From Paenibacillus sp. H1-7 (GTDB lineage: Bacteria > Bacillota > Bacilli > Paenibacillales > NBRC-103111): DNA of 64,000 nucleotides. A program made the position numbers and the translations under genes. Where the stretch lies: NCBI RefSeq assembly GCF_022354825.1, contig NZ_CP031168.1, positions 807,501 through 871,500 on the forward strand, given 5' to 3'. This document shows positions 37,088 through 46,555 of this stretch, in pieces. The notes under the pieces were generated by a model that saw only the letters and a list, made by a program, of their open reading frames with translations, had not been told where the DNA came from and did not search any database. Each line of letters opens with the position of its first letter. The first letter of the stretch is position 1.

Positions 37088-38559
37088 TGCAGCCGCAACC
37101 GCAGCTTTGGACAGGACGTTTCTATAATGATGGAATCAACAGCCATGACGGTCTGTTTGACAAGCTTCGCGAGGAATGCGGCGTATTCGGAGTGTACGGT
37201 CACTCCGAAGCCGCAAACCTTTCGTACTACGGGCTTCATGCTTTGCAGCACCGCGGTCAGGAAAGCGCAGGCATTTGCGTAGCCAACGGAACCGACTTTC
37301 ATTATCACCGCGGCATGGGTCTGGTCAAGGAAGTATTCAACAACGACAATCTCAGTACCATGACGGGATCCAATGCGATCGGCCATGTCCGATATTCCAC
37401 GGCTGGCGAGAGCAAGCTGGCGAACGCTCAGCCGCTGGTGTTCAAATACCGTGGAGGCGATCTTGCCATCGCTACGAACGGGAATCTGCACAACGCGGGC
37501 GAGATCAAGAAAGAGCTGGAGGCTCAAGGGTCGATCTTTCAAACGACGAGCGATACCGAGGTTATAGCTCACTTGATCGCCCGTTCCAAGCAGGATGATA
37601 TCGTAGCGGCTATTAAGGAAGCGCTGCTCCGGGTAGACGGAGCGTATGCCTTCTTGTTCCAAACCAAAGATAAAGTGATCGCTGCTCGCGACCCGCACGG
37701 CCTGCGCCCGTTCGTTATGGGGCGCCTCGGCACCGCGTACTTGTTCGCGTCCGAGACCTGTGCGTTCGATGCGGTCGGCGGCACGTATTACCGCGATGTC
37801 GAGCCGGGCGAGCTGCTTGTGCTCGACCCGAAGCACGGCTTGAAGGAAGACCGTTTCTCGCCGATCAAGCAGCGCGCTATCTGCGCAATGGAGTACATTT
37901 ACTTTGCGCGTCCGGACAGCGATATCGACGCGATCAACATCCATTCCGCGCGCAAGCGGATGGGCCGTCAGCTCGCGCTTGAGTCGTTCGTGGACGCCGA
38001 TGTCGTTACCGGCGTGCCGGATTCCAGCATCTCGGCTGCCATCGGCTATGCGGAGCAGACCGGTATCCCTTATGAGCTTGGGCTCATTAAGAACCGGTAT
38101 ACCGGCCGCACGTTCATTCAGCCGAGCCAGGAGCTGCGCGAGCAGGGCGTGAAGATGAAGCTGAGCGCCGTGCGCAGCATCGTAGCGGGCAAACGCGTCG
38201 TCATGATTGACGACTCCATCGTCCGCGGCACGACTTCGCTGCGCATCGTCAATCTGCTTCGCGAAGCGGGGGCTACCGAAGTGCACGTGCGCATCAGCTC
38301 GCCGCCGTTCAAGAACCCTTGCTTCTACGGCATCGATACGCCGGACCGCAAGGAATTGATCGCCGCTCAGAAGTCGATCGAGGAAATTCGCAAAGCGATC
38401 AACGCCGATTCGCTGCATTTCTTGAGCAAGGACGGCCTGCTCGCTTCGATCGGCCGTCCGAACGTCGAATTCAACCGCGGCCATTGCACGGCCTGTTTTG
38501 ACAACAGCTACCCTACTCGCGTCACGGAGGAGTCTTCTATCAGCTGCGGCTGTGATTAA
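37072..38559 (+). CDS. purF: Amidophosphoribosyltransferase
   Basis: This ~495-aa enzyme catalyses the first committed step of purine synthesis. The glutaminase domain begins at the nucleophile Cys in [15 protein letters not shown] (~29-43), so a propeptide of about 31 residues must be removed, longer than the 11 of B. subtilis. The PRPP motif is [14 protein letters not shown] near 375-388. Cysteines for a [4Fe-4S] cluster are visible in the C-terminal part ([11 protein letters not shown] and SCGCD). ATG 37072 follows GGAAGG. The longer TTG frame at 37054 begins before that site. Confidence 0.95.
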   Translation: MSDEVMQPQPQLWTGRFYNDGINSHDGLFDKLREECGVFGVYGHSEAANLSYYGLHALQHRGQESAGICVANGTDFHYHRGMGLVKEVFNNDNLSTMTGSNAIGHVRYSTAGESKLANAQPLVFKYRGGDLAIATNGNLHNAGEIKKELEAQGSIFQTTSDTEVIAHLIARSKQDDIVAAIKEALLRVDGAYAFLFQTKDKVIAARDPHGLRPFVMGRLGTAYLFASETCAFDAVGGTYYRDVEPGELLVLDPKHGLKEDRFSPIKQRAICAMEYIYFARPDSDIDAINIHSARKRMGRQLALESFVDADVVTGVPDSSISAAIGYAEQTGIPYELGLIKNRYTGRTFIQPSQELREQGVKMKLSAVRSIVAGKRVVMIDDSIVRGTTSLRIVNLLREAGATEVHVRISSPPFKNPCFYGIDTPDRKELIAAQKSIEEIRKAINADSLHFLSKDGLLASIGRPNVEFNRGHCTACFDNSYPTRVTEESSISCGCD

Positions 38560-38617
38560 GGTATTGTCGCTATAATTAGGCTAATCAGAAGCCTGCGATG
38601 AAGTCCAGCGAGAAATA

Positions 38618-38705
38618 GGTGGCGAGCAGCGCCTGCAAAGGGCGCTCTGCAATGCCACCAGCAATCTTATTAAAAACCAAGGCGGAGGAGGATAACGACT
38701 CCGCC
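38618..38705 (+). other. Structured 274-base spacer between purF and purM
   Basis: In an otherwise tightly packed operon, 38560-38833 is non-coding. It holds a long stem (GGTGGC...GCAGCGCC with GGCGCTCTGC...GCCACC, 38618-38659) and a second hairpin GGCGGAG/CTCCGCC (38681-38705). No T-tract follows and no known riboswitch consensus is recognised. Confidence 0.55.
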
Positions 38706-38833
38706 ATTCTATACTAAACGCAGCCGAGTTTGAGGCGCGTTGGAAGCGGTCTGGCTAAGCCGCCAAGGCACCATGAGCCACACACCTTTTCCAAGCGCCA
38801 CAAATCTCGGCCCTAACTGAGGAGTGAAACCCT

Positions 38834-39874
38834 GTGTCGGATGCATATAAAAAAGCCGGCGTCGATATCGCGGCGGGCAACGAAGCGGTAGAACGAATGA
38901 AGAAGCACGTGAAAACGACGTTCCGTCCCGAGGTATTGACCGATTTGGGCGGATTCGGCGCGCTTTTCGGCTTGAACAAAGACAAATACGAGGAGCCGGT
39001 GCTCGTTTCCGGTACGGACGGCGTAGGCACGAAGCTGAAAATTGCTTTTGCCATGGATAAGCATGACACCATCGGTATCGACGCGGTTGCCATGTGCGTC
39101 AACGATATCGTGGTACAAGGCGCGGAGCCGCTGTTTTTCCTGGATTACCTCGCCTGCGACAAAGTGATCCCTGAGAAAATCGAAGCGATCATCAAAGGGA
39201 TCAGCGACGGCTGCGTGCAATCCGGCTGTGCCTTGATCGGCGGCGAAACGGCGGAGATGCCGGGCATGTATTCCGAAGGCGAGTACGATATCGCCGGCTT
39301 CACCGTAGGGATCGTGGACAAAAAGAAAATCATCGACGGCTCGACCATTCGTCCGGGCGATGTCGTGCTTGGCCTTGCATCCAGCGGCGTACACAGCAAC
39401 GGGTTCTCGCTCGTCCGCAAGCTGCTGCTTGAAGAAAAAGGCTACAGCCTGCATGACCACATCGATGCGCTGGGCGGCAAGCTGGGCGACGTCGTTTTGG
39501 AGCCGACCAAAATTTACGTGAAATCCGTATTGGCAGCATTGGAGTCCGTTCAGCTTAAAGGCTTGGCGCACATTACAGGCGGCGGTTTTATCGAGAACAT
39601 TCCTCGTATGCTTCCGGCTGGCGTCAATGTAGAGATCGATTACGGCTCCTGGCCGATTTTGCCGATCTTCCAGCTGATGCAGCAAGAGGGCGCGATCAGC
39701 AACAACGACATGTTCCGTACGTTTAACATGGGCATCGGCATGGTGATTGTCGTTTCCGAACAGCAAGCAGCGGAAGCAGCGCGCATTTTCGAACAGCACG
39801 GAGAGAAAGTATATACGTTAGGCCGAGTGACAGCAGGTGAACGCATCGTAACGTTTAACGGGGCGGTAGTATGA
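38834..39874 (+). CDS. purM: AIR synthase (FGAM cyclo-ligase)
   Basis: This 346-aa ATP-dependent enzyme closes the imidazole ring of FGAM to AIR. It has [18 protein letters not shown] at the N-terminus, [15 protein letters not shown] near 55-69, the signature [12 protein letters not shown] near 97-108 and [11 protein letters not shown] near 136-146. It starts at GTG 38834 behind GAGGAGTG and overlaps purN by an ATGA junction. Confidence 0.97.
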   Translation: MSDAYKKAGVDIAAGNEAVERMKKHVKTTFRPEVLTDLGGFGALFGLNKDKYEEPVLVSGTDGVGTKLKIAFAMDKHDTIGIDAVAMCVNDIVVQGAEPLFFLDYLACDKVIPEKIEAIIKGISDGCVQSGCALIGGETAEMPGMYSEGEYDIAGFTVGIVDKKKIIDGSTIRPGDVVLGLASSGVHSNGFSLVRKLLLEEKGYSLHDHIDALGGKLGDVVLEPTKIYVKSVLAALESVQLKGLAHITGGGFIENIPRMLPAGVNVEIDYGSWPILPIFQLMQQEGAISNNDMFRTFNMGIGMVIVVSEQQAAEAARIFEQHGEKVYTLGRVTAGERIVTFNGAVV

Positions 39875-40500
39875 ATAAGCCCCTTCGCATAGCCATATTC
39901 GCGTCCGGAAGCGGGTCGAATTTCCAGGCCATTGCGGATGCGGTACAAGGTGGCAAGCTCGATGCGAGCATCGAGCTTTTGGTTTGCGACCGGCCTCAAG
40001 CGCCGGTCGTTCAGCGCGCGCAGGAAGCGGGGGTAGCGGTACATACGTTCCGGCCGAAGGAATATCCGTCGCGCGAAGCGTACGAGCAGGAAATATTGGA
40101 GCTGCTGCGCGGCAAGCAGGTTGATCTGGTGGTGCTTGCCGGCTACATGCGGATTTTGACCGATGTGCTGGTCGGAGCTTATTGGGGACGGATGATCAAC
40201 ATTCACCCGTCGCTCTTACCGTCTTTTCCGGGATTGCATGCGGTGCGTCAGGCGCTGGTGCATGGCGTCAAGGTGACCGGCATTACGGTACATGTGGTCG
40301 ACGGCGGGCTCGACAGCGGGCCGATTTTGGCACAGCGCGCACTCGATATTGTTCCCGGTGATACCGAGCAATCGCTCAGCGAGCGCATTCATCCGATGGA
40401 GCACGAACTGCTGCCGCACGTCATAAGCCAGATCGCTTCAGGACAAATTGATCTAGAACCTTATATAAATCTCAAACCGAAGGATGGGATCCACTCATGA
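39871..40500 (+). CDS. purN: Glycinamide ribonucleotide formyltransferase
   Basis: This 209-aa 10-formyl-THF-dependent enzyme converts GAR to FGAR. The nucleotide-binding start [15 protein letters not shown] is at ~10-24. The catalytic Asn and His are in [14 protein letters not shown] near 108-121, and the Asp in [13 protein letters not shown] near 140-152. It overlaps both purM and the next gene by four bases. Confidence 0.97.
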   Translation: MNKPLRIAIFASGSGSNFQAIADAVQGGKLDASIELLVCDRPQAPVVQRAQEAGVAVHTFRPKEYPSREAYEQEILELLRGKQVDLVVLAGYMRILTDVLVGAYWGRMINIHPSLLPSFPGLHAVRQALVHGVKVTGITVHVVDGGLDSGPILAQRALDIVPGDTEQSLSERIHPMEHELLPHVISQIASGQIDLEPYINLKPKDGIHS

Positions 40501-41684
40501 GCCAGACTACGAACGGGACGAACGTGCTGGAATTGCGTTACGGCATGAACCCGCATCAAAAACAAGCGAAGCTCTACACCGAAGGTGAACTGCCGATCAA
40601 AGTTCTGAACGGGGACCCGGGTTTCATTAACCTGCTGGACGCGCTTAACGGGTTCCAATTGGCACGCGAGCTTCGCCTTGCGACCGGTTTGCCAGCAGCA
40701 GCATCGTTCAAGCATGTCAGCCCTGCAGGCGCTGCAGTAGCAGCACCGCTCACAGACGATCTGAAAAAAGCTTACTTCGTCGAAGGCTTGGAGCTGTCTC
40801 CGCTCGCGACGGCATATGCACGCGCGCGCGGAGCGGACCGGATGTCCTCCTTCGGTGACGCAGCCGCACTGAGCGACGTAGTGGATGCTTCCACGGCATT
40901 GCTGCTGAAGCGCGAAGTGTCCGACTTGGTCGTTGCACCTGGTTATACGGATGAAGCGCTGGAAATTTTGAAAGCGAAGAAGAACGGCGGCTACCTCATC
41001 TTGCAAATCGATCCGGACTATGTGCCGAATCCGGTAGAAACGCGCACGCTGTTCGGCTTGACGATGCAGCAGGAGCGCAATAACGGCGTTATCGACGCGT
41101 CCGCTTTGGACAAAATCGTAACGGAGAACAAAGACCTTCCCGACAATGCGAAGCGTGACCTTCTGATCGCGCTCGTGACGTTGAAATATACCCAATCCAA
41201 CTCGATCTGCTATACGCTCGACGGACAGACGATCGGTATTGGAGCGGGGCAGCAGTCCCGGATTCACTGTACCCGACTTGCCGGCGATAAAGCGGACCGT
41301 TGGTTCCTTCGCCAGCATCCGCAGGCGCTCAACATGAAATTCCGCCAAGGGCTTTCCCGCGCGGAGCAAAACAACGCCATCGACCTGTGGCTCGAAGAAG
41401 AGCTGACTCCGGTAGAGCAGGCGGCATGGGAAGCATGCTTCGAGGAAGTACCTGCACGATTGACCCGCGACGAGAAGCGCGCATGGCTCAGCAAGCTGAC
41501 GGGCGTATCCTACGGCTCCGACGCTTTCCTGCCGTTCCGCGACAATCTTGACCGTGCGAGCCGCAGCGGCGTGAAATACGTCGTTCAAGCGGGCAGCTCC
41601 ATGCGTGACGAAGAAGTGGTCAAAGCCGCTAACGACTACGGTATGGTCATGTGCTATTCCGGCGTTCGTTTGTTCCATCACTAA
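40497..41684 (+). CDS. Stand-alone AICAR formyltransferase (no IMP cyclohydrolase domain)
   Basis: This 395-aa protein corresponds to the C-terminal transformylase domain of PurH. LRYGMNPHQKQAKLY opens the domain. The catalytic Lys-His pair is in SFKHVSPAGAAV near residue 73. SNSICYTLDGQTIGIGAGQQ near 236-255 and a C-terminal CYSGVRLFHH also match. The ~200-residue N-terminal IMP cyclohydrolase (MGS-like) domain of normal PurH is absent. The start is fixed by the ATGA overlap with purN. It would formylate AICAR to FAICAR using 10-formyl-THF. The next gene supplies the missing cyclohydrolase activity. Confidence 0.92.
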   Translation: MSQTTNGTNVLELRYGMNPHQKQAKLYTEGELPIKVLNGDPGFINLLDALNGFQLARELRLATGLPAAASFKHVSPAGAAVAAPLTDDLKKAYFVEGLELSPLATAYARARGADRMSSFGDAAALSDVVDASTALLLKREVSDLVVAPGYTDEALEILKAKKNGGYLILQIDPDYVPNPVETRTLFGLTMQQERNNGVIDASALDKIVTENKDLPDNAKRDLLIALVTLKYTQSNSICYTLDGQTIGIGAGQQSRIHCTRLAGDKADRWFLRQHPQALNMKFRQGLSRAEQNNAIDLWLEEELTPVEQAAWEACFEEVPARLTRDEKRAWLSKLTGVSYGSDAFLPFRDNLDRASRSGVKYVVQAGSSMRDEEVVKAANDYGMVMCYSGVRLFHH

Positions 41685-41715
41685 TCCACGCATAAGCCTA
41701 GGGAGGATATAAACC

Positions 41716-42447
41716 GTGACAACGACAAGAGCCGCTCAAGCGGATCAATATTTGAACAGCTTGCAAAACAATGTGTATCCGGGCCGCGGTATCGTGATTG
41801 GCGCAACGCCGGACGGTACCCGACTCGTACAGGTGTACTGGATCATGGGACGCAGCGAAAACAGCCGCAACCGGGTGTTTATCCAGGAAGACAACGGCTT
41901 TGTACGCACGGAAGCCAAAGATCCCGCGAAATTGACGGATCCTTCGCTTATTATTTACTATCCGGCAAGACATGTGGACGGAGCTCATATCATTACGAAC
42001 GGGGACCAAACCGATACGATCTATGAAGCTCTGCAATCCGGCGGCACGTTCGAATCGGCGCTTGCAACCCGTACTTATGAGCCGGACACACCGAATTTCA
42101 CGCCGCGCATCAGCGGACTGGTCGATCGGAAGGACGGCCAATTTGCTTATAAGCTGTCGATTTTGAAATCGAACGACAATGTGGAAGACCAGACGCTTCG
42201 TCATACGTATACTTACGAAAAAGCGATTCCAGGCTACGGCCATTGCATTCATACGTACCAAGGAGACGGCAACCCTCTGCCGTCGTTCCAGGGCGAGCCG
42301 GCGCTGGTTCCTCTGTCCGACGACATTCGTGAAATCGCCGACGTGTACTGGAAGGCGCTGAACGAAGAGAACAAAATCTCTTTGCTTGTCAAAACGATTC
42401 AAATCGGAAGCGGCGAAACCGAGCTGCTTGTTGTGAACAAACAGTAA
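41716..42447 (+). CDS. purO: IMP cyclohydrolase, PurO type
   Basis: This 243-aa protein resembles archaeal-type IMP cyclohydrolase (PurO, pfam07826), which closes FAICAR to IMP. Typical segments are NNVYPGRGIVIGATPDG near 17-33, an R-N-R-rich stretch (GRSENSRNRVF) near 52-62, YPARHVDGAHIITNGDQTD near 82-100 and DTPNFTPRISG near 125-135. It is unrelated to the PurH N-terminal domain. It lies between the AICAR transformylase and purD, exactly where bifunctional purH normally sits. GGGAGG precedes the GTG start. Confidence 0.88.
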   Translation: MTTTRAAQADQYLNSLQNNVYPGRGIVIGATPDGTRLVQVYWIMGRSENSRNRVFIQEDNGFVRTEAKDPAKLTDPSLIIYYPARHVDGAHIITNGDQTDTIYEALQSGGTFESALATRTYEPDTPNFTPRISGLVDRKDGQFAYKLSILKSNDNVEDQTLRHTYTYEKAIPGYGHCIHTYQGDGNPLPSFQGEPALVPLSDDIREIADVYWKALNEENKISLLVKTIQIGSGETELLVVNKQ

Positions 42448-42463
42448 AGGGGAGCTTAATACC

Positions 42464-43723
42464 GTGCGGATATTAGTAGTTGGCGGCGGAGGCCGCGAGC
42501 ATGCGATTTGCTGGGCGCTGAAGAAAAGCCCGAAGGTGCGCGAGCTGTACTGCGCTCCGGGTAACGGCGGCATTGCCGAGGTTGCGGAATGCATCCCGCT
42601 GCAGGTCAATCAGTTCAATGAGATCGGCGAATTCGCCATCGACAATGCGATCGATCTGGTCGTTATCGGACCGGACGATCCGTTGTCCGAAGGGATCGTG
42701 GATCATCTGGAAGCAAAGAACATCCCGGTCTTCGGACCGCGTCAAAATGCCGCGATTCTAGAATCGAGCAAGGTGTTCTCGAAGCAATTGTTCAAGAAAT
42801 ACAACATTCCTACCGCTGCCTACGAGTCGTTCGACGATTATGAAGCCGCGCTTGCCTATTTGCGCAAGCAATCGATTCCTACGGTTATTAAGGCGGACGG
42901 CCTTGCGGCCGGCAAAGGCGTCGTCGTAGCGCAATCGATGGAAGAAGCGGAGAAGGCGCTTCACGATATTATGGTGAGCAAAATTTTCGGCGATTCCGGC
43001 AATCAGGTCGTGATCGAGGAGTTCCTCACCGGTCAGGAAATGTCGATTCTGTCGTTCGTCGACGGCAGCGTCGTCCGTCCGATGGTACCGGCTCAGGATC
43101 ATAAAGCCGTATTTGACGGCGACAAGGGACCGAATACCGGCGGTATGGGCACTTATACGCCGCTGCCGCATATTCCGCAAGCCGTGATCGACGAAGCGAT
43201 CGAAACGATCATCAAGCCGACGGCGGCTGCGATGGTCAGCGAAGGCCGCCCGTTCCGCGGCGTGCTGTTCGCGGGACTTATGATCACGCCGCAAGGGCCT
43301 AAGACGATCGAGTTCAACGCACGCTTCGGCGACCCGGAAACCCAAGTCGTGCTGCCGCGGCTGAAAACCGATCTGCTCGATATTTTCCTTGCTGCCGTGA
43401 ATGGCCATCTGGAGCAAATGGATATTCAATGGTCCGATGAAGCCGCCGTATGCGTCATTCTCGCTTCGGAAGGCTATCCTGGCTCGTACCCGAAAGGCTT
43501 GCCTATCGAAGGCTTGAACGAGGTTCAAGGCTCCGTCGTCTTCCACGCAGGCACTGCCCTGAAGGACGGTCAGATCGTGACGAACGGAGGCCGTGTGCTC
43601 GGTGTTACCGCGCTTGGCAAGGATATTGCCGATGCCCGCGCCAAAGCGTACGCAGACGCGGACCGCATTCGTTTCCAAGGTAAGCATTACCGTACCGATA
43701 TCGCCAAAAAAGCGCTTGTATAA
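42464..43723 (+). CDS. purD: Phosphoribosylamine-glycine ligase
   Basis: This 419-aa ATP-grasp enzyme joins phosphoribosylamine and glycine. It has VVGGGGREHAICWALKKS at 4-21, VVIGPDDPLSEGIVDHL near 64-80, the lid KADGLAAGKGVVVA near 141-154 and the metal-site IEFNARFGDPETQ near 283-295. GTG 42464 follows AAAGGGGAG. It is the last gene of the operon and is followed by a strong terminator. Confidence 0.97.
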   Translation: MRILVVGGGGREHAICWALKKSPKVRELYCAPGNGGIAEVAECIPLQVNQFNEIGEFAIDNAIDLVVIGPDDPLSEGIVDHLEAKNIPVFGPRQNAAILESSKVFSKQLFKKYNIPTAAYESFDDYEAALAYLRKQSIPTVIKADGLAAGKGVVVAQSMEEAEKALHDIMVSKIFGDSGNQVVIEEFLTGQEMSILSFVDGSVVRPMVPAQDHKAVFDGDKGPNTGGMGTYTPLPHIPQAVIDEAIETIIKPTAAAMVSEGRPFRGVLFAGLMITPQGPKTIEFNARFGDPETQVVLPRLKTDLLDIFLAAVNGHLEQMDIQWSDEAAVCVILASEGYPGSYPKGLPIEGLNEVQGSVVFHAGTALKDGQIVTNGGRVLGVTALGKDIADARAKAYADADRIRFQGKHYRTDIAKKALV

Positions 43724-43734
43724 AGCGCTGCGGC

Positions 43735-43770
43735 AAGCCTGAAAGAATTCGTTCTTTCAGGCTTTTTTTC
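43735..43770 (+). terminator. Terminator of the pur operon
   Basis: AAGCCTGAAAGAA pairs with TTCTTTCAGGCTT across a TTCG tetraloop and is followed by a T-rich tail. It is an unusually stable intrinsic terminator. Confidence 0.95.
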
Positions 43771-43823
43771 TTTTTTCGGGCGGGGCCGTAATCAGGGCTG
43801 ATAGAACGTGTAGGAGTGACTGC

Positions 43824-43955
43824 TCACTTTCGGCCGCTGCCCTTAATAATAATCCGGTCCCAATTTTTATAGACAAGAATGGCTGCCCCGATAAGTCCTA
43901 CAATGAGTACGGACGAAAGCCAGTAGTGATGAAAATAATAGGAAAAACCGTTCAT
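43824..43955 (-). CDS. Small single-span membrane protein, 43 aa
   Basis: This 43-aa frame on the minus strand begins MNGFSYYFHHYW. One hydrophobic helix (~13-29: LSSVLIVGLIGAAILVY) is followed by a basic tail ending KGSGRK. The ATG at 43955 has GGGAGGGA upstream at good spacing. It is convergent with the pur operon and divergent from map. I do not recognise the family. A clear ribosome binding site, a coherent membrane helix and positive charges on one side support a real gene. Its function is unknown. Confidence 0.6.
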   Translation of the reverse strand: MNGFSYYFHHYWLSSVLIVGLIGAAILVYKNWDRIIIKGSGRK

Positions 43956-44119
43956 GGCTTATCCCTCCCGGCTGCATTTTTCCTTATCGTTTCCTGCCGC
44001 TCCTCAGTTCATTCCGGACCGTGAAAAAGTTCACCGGTCCTCCATCATCTTTTACCCCAAAAGCTGTTATACTAAAAGGATATACAGTGGAATTTGAAAA
44101 ACCGGGAGTGATAAAGCCG

Positions 44120-44866
44120 ATGATGGTTATTAAAACAAAAAGCGAAATTGAGCTTATGCATGAAGCCGGCAAGCTGCTTGCCGCCTGTCATAGAGAAATT
44201 GCCAAGCTAATCAAGCCGGGCGTTACCGGGTTGGATATCGACCGATTCGTCGATAAGTTTTTGGCGGAGCATGGCGCAACACCGGAGCAAAAAGGATATA
44301 ATGGGTATCCGTTCGCGACATGCTCCTCGGTGAACGATGTTATATGCCACGGGTTCCCTACCGATAAGCCATACGAGGACGGCGATATCGTCACGATCGA
44401 TATGGTAGTGAATCTGAACGGCTGGCTTGCAGACTCCGCCTGGTCGTATCGGGTCGGCAGCGTGTCGCCGGAAGCTGACAAACTGCTGCGGGTTACGGAA
44501 GAAGCCTTGTACAAGGGAATCGAGCAGGCAGTAGAAGGAAATCGGATTGGGGACATCTCCCATGCGATTCAGGTGTATGCCGAGGCGGAGGGGCTGTCCG
44601 TAGTGCGGGATTTCGTAGGTCACGGGATCGGCAGCAAAATGCACGAGGAGCCGCAGGTGCCGCATTACGGCCCGGCGGGCAAAGGCCCGAGATTGAAGGA
44701 GGGCATGGTCATTACGATTGAACCGATGCTCAATATCGGCGGCTTTAAGGCAAAAGTCGATGCCGACGGATGGACGGCGCGAACCGTGGACGGAAGCTTG
44801 TCGGCGCAGTATGAGCATACTATCGCCATTACGGCGGAAGGTCCTCTGATTCTTACGAAGCAATAA
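44120..44866 (+). CDS. map: Methionine aminopeptidase, type I
   Basis: This 248-aa enzyme removes the initiator methionine. Metal ligands are recognisable: Asp in DIVTIDMVV and Asp in WLADSAW, His in FVGHGIGSKMHEEP, Glu in ITIEPML and Glu in QYEHTIAIT. An MxICSSVNDVICHG-like segment (CSSVNDVICHGFP) lies near residue 72. ATG 44120 has GGGAGTG nine bases upstream and gives the same length as the B. subtilis protein. The longer frame from 44021 adds an unconserved 33-residue tail. It is monocistronic and not linked to secY or rpsM, so it may be a second Map paralogue. Confidence 0.93.
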   Translation: MMVIKTKSEIELMHEAGKLLAACHREIAKLIKPGVTGLDIDRFVDKFLAEHGATPEQKGYNGYPFATCSSVNDVICHGFPTDKPYEDGDIVTIDMVVNLNGWLADSAWSYRVGSVSPEADKLLRVTEEALYKGIEQAVEGNRIGDISHAIQVYAEAEGLSVVRDFVGHGIGSKMHEEPQVPHYGPAGKGPRLKEGMVITIEPMLNIGGFKAKVDADGWTARTVDGSLSAQYEHTIAITAEGPLILTKQ

Positions 44867-44869
44867 GGG

Positions 44870-44911
44870 AAAAAGCTCCGAAACCGTTGGATACGGGTTC
44901 GGAGCTTTTTT
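44870..44911 (+). terminator. Terminator after map
   Basis: AAAAAGCTCCGAA pairs with TTCGGAGCTTTTTT around a partly paired loop. The poly-T follows directly, and because A5 flanks the left arm it could also act on the minus strand. Confidence 0.9.
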
Positions 44912-44989
44912 GCTGAGAAACCAAAGGAAATCGAATTTTGATTGTATACTCCGATGGCGGGGTACGCCCCTTCAGACAGGCTGCGAAGG

Positions 44990-45121
44990 ATCGGACAGGA
45001 GATCCGTTATTTCGTGAAATCATGATGTTTTTGGGGAGCGATCGGACCGAGAGGCCGTTATTTGCTATTTTTACCTCGAAAACAAGTGAATTTCCGCGAA
45101 ATAAAGGTTCTGTAGTCCGAT
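44990..45121. repeat. Three copies of a 25-base ATCGGAC...TTATTT motif
   Basis: Copies at 44990-45014 and 45041-45065 are direct, and one at 45097-45121 is inverted. All share ATCGGAC at one end and (C)CGTTATTT or CCTTTATTT at the other. The surrounding 44912-45451 has no credible gene on either strand. Confidence 0.7.
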
Positions 45122-45370
45122 CATCCTGCAAATTGAGCCATTTTTGGTAAAATAGCGGATTCAGGGTCCATAGAGCTTGCCGAGAAACCTTACTAGCGGC
45201 AATTTTCTGAAAACAAAGCCGAGCGCATGCGCTCCTTCAACAGATACCCCGCCTACCCCCTAAGGCATTTTCGAGTAAAAATACTCGACAATCTGAACGG
45301 ACTTACGGTCCGCAACTCAAGTACGTTCACCAACGGATGGGTACACTAACGAGTTGGGAGTCAACAGCCT

Positions 45371-45405
45371 GGCTCCGAGTCGTTCAATACGGTTCGGAGC
45401 TTTTC
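45371..45405 (+). terminator. Orphan terminator-like hairpin
   Basis: GCTCCGA (45372-45378) pairs with TCGGAGC (45394-45400) and is followed by TTTTCT. It resembles the map terminator in sequence but has no gene directly upstream. It may be a duplicated end or a terminator for read-through or a small RNA. Confidence 0.5.
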
Positions 45406-45451
45406 TGTAATAATAGTCGCGCCTCACACTTAATAGCGTCTTCGGGAGCGG

Positions 45452-46333
45452 CTACTTGGATACAGGAACCGCGTTATAATATTCCTCCATCGTGATGCCT
45501 TTGCTTGCAATCTCTTTGGCGATGGACTCTCCTACATAACGGAGATGCCATGGCTCATATTGATAGCCGGTGATAGACTCCTTGCCTTTCGGATAGCGGA
45601 TGATGAAGCCGTACTCTTGAGCGTGCTTGGCAAGCCATTCGGCTTCCTTCGTTCCTCCGAAGCAGTCCTGTGCGGCGCATTTGCCGTCGCTGCCGGATAC
45701 GTCGATGGCGAGTCCGGTTTCGTGCTCGCTTGTTCCGGGAACCGCACTGTACATCTTCGCTTTTTCTTCCCCGTCTTTTTTGACGTAGTTGTTGAACAAT
45801 GTTGTTTGTGTCGCATGGGAGCGGTAGGCGGATACACCGGCCAGCGAAATGCCGCTCTTTTTGGCGCCGGCAAACATTTTCTCCAGCGCCCCTGCAGCTT
45901 CCTTACGCATTTGGCGTTTCTCTATTTTCTCTTTAAAGGTAAAAGGAACGTCAGGGTATACGAGATCCGCAGGCGCGTATTTATCCGGAAGGGAGAACTG
46001 CTTGTTCACCAGTACGGTAATGCTTTCTGGCTTGGCCACGACCTGGATGGATCCTTTGCCGGCGTCCGAGGTTTTCCCTTTATCGCTATTTCCCGCTGAC
46101 CCTCCAGGAGCAGGAGTTGAGGAAGGGGTAGGTGTCGGTGTAGAGCTTGAACCGGGCTTCGGCGTCCCTCCCGCCTGATTGGCAGGCGGTGTAGCGGCCG
46201 TATTGTTGTTTTGCGCAGCCGGCGGAGGCGTCTCGGATGGATTGGCGGCCGAGTCCGTCTTGGAGCTTTCGCAGCCCGCAAATAAAGCAAGAGATGAAGC
46301 AAGCAGCAAAGCGGTTAAAGATGTTTTTTTCAT
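45452..46333 (-). CDS. VanY/LdcB-type carboxypeptidase lipoprotein
   Basis: This 293-aa lipoprotein has lipobox LFAGC with acylated Cys21, then a long low-complexity Pro/Thr/Gly linker (~25-95). The C-terminal peptidase domain (~150-290) has Zn motifs SEHETGLAIDV (SxHxxGxAxD) and the last ligand in PWHLRYVG. It should trim D-Ala or a tetrapeptide from peptidoglycan at the outer membrane face. ATG 46333 follows CGGAGG. The longer frame from 46420 would add residues before the signal peptide. D,D- and L,D-specificity cannot be separated from sequence alone. Confidence 0.88.
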   Translation of the reverse strand: MKKTSLTALLLASSLALFAGCESSKTDSAANPSETPPPAAQNNNTAATPPANQAGGTPKPGSSSTPTPTPSSTPAPGGSAGNSDKGKTSDAGKGSIQVVAKPESITVLVNKQFSLPDKYAPADLVYPDVPFTFKEKIEKRQMRKEAAGALEKMFAGAKKSGISLAGVSAYRSHATQTTLFNNYVKKDGEEKAKMYSAVPGTSEHETGLAIDVSGSDGKCAAQDCFGGTKEAEWLAKHAQEYGFIIRYPKGKESITGYQYEPWHLRYVGESIAKEIASKGITMEEYYNAVPVSK

Positions 46334-46555
46334 AATTCCTCCGTTGTCCTTGATGAATCTATCGTTTTCATTTGAATTGCGAAGCGGAGCATGGTTCCGC
46401 AAGTCGCATTTTCTTATCATACTATAGACTGTGGTTTGCCTTCAAAAGTTACACGTATGCTATGAAAATCCCGAAACGGTTGACTTGCCCATCGTTTTCG
46501 TAAACGATAGATACAGAGACTGGCAACGGAGCCGGAACATCGGGAGGAGAAACAA

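Noticed and set aside
36979-38484. Minus-strand frame of 501 codons opposite purF
   Set aside because: It is a shadow of purF with the same cause as above and has no ribosome binding site.
40497-41684. Annotation as bifunctional PurH
   Set aside because: Only the transformylase domain is present. The protein starts directly at the LRYGMNPHQ motif.
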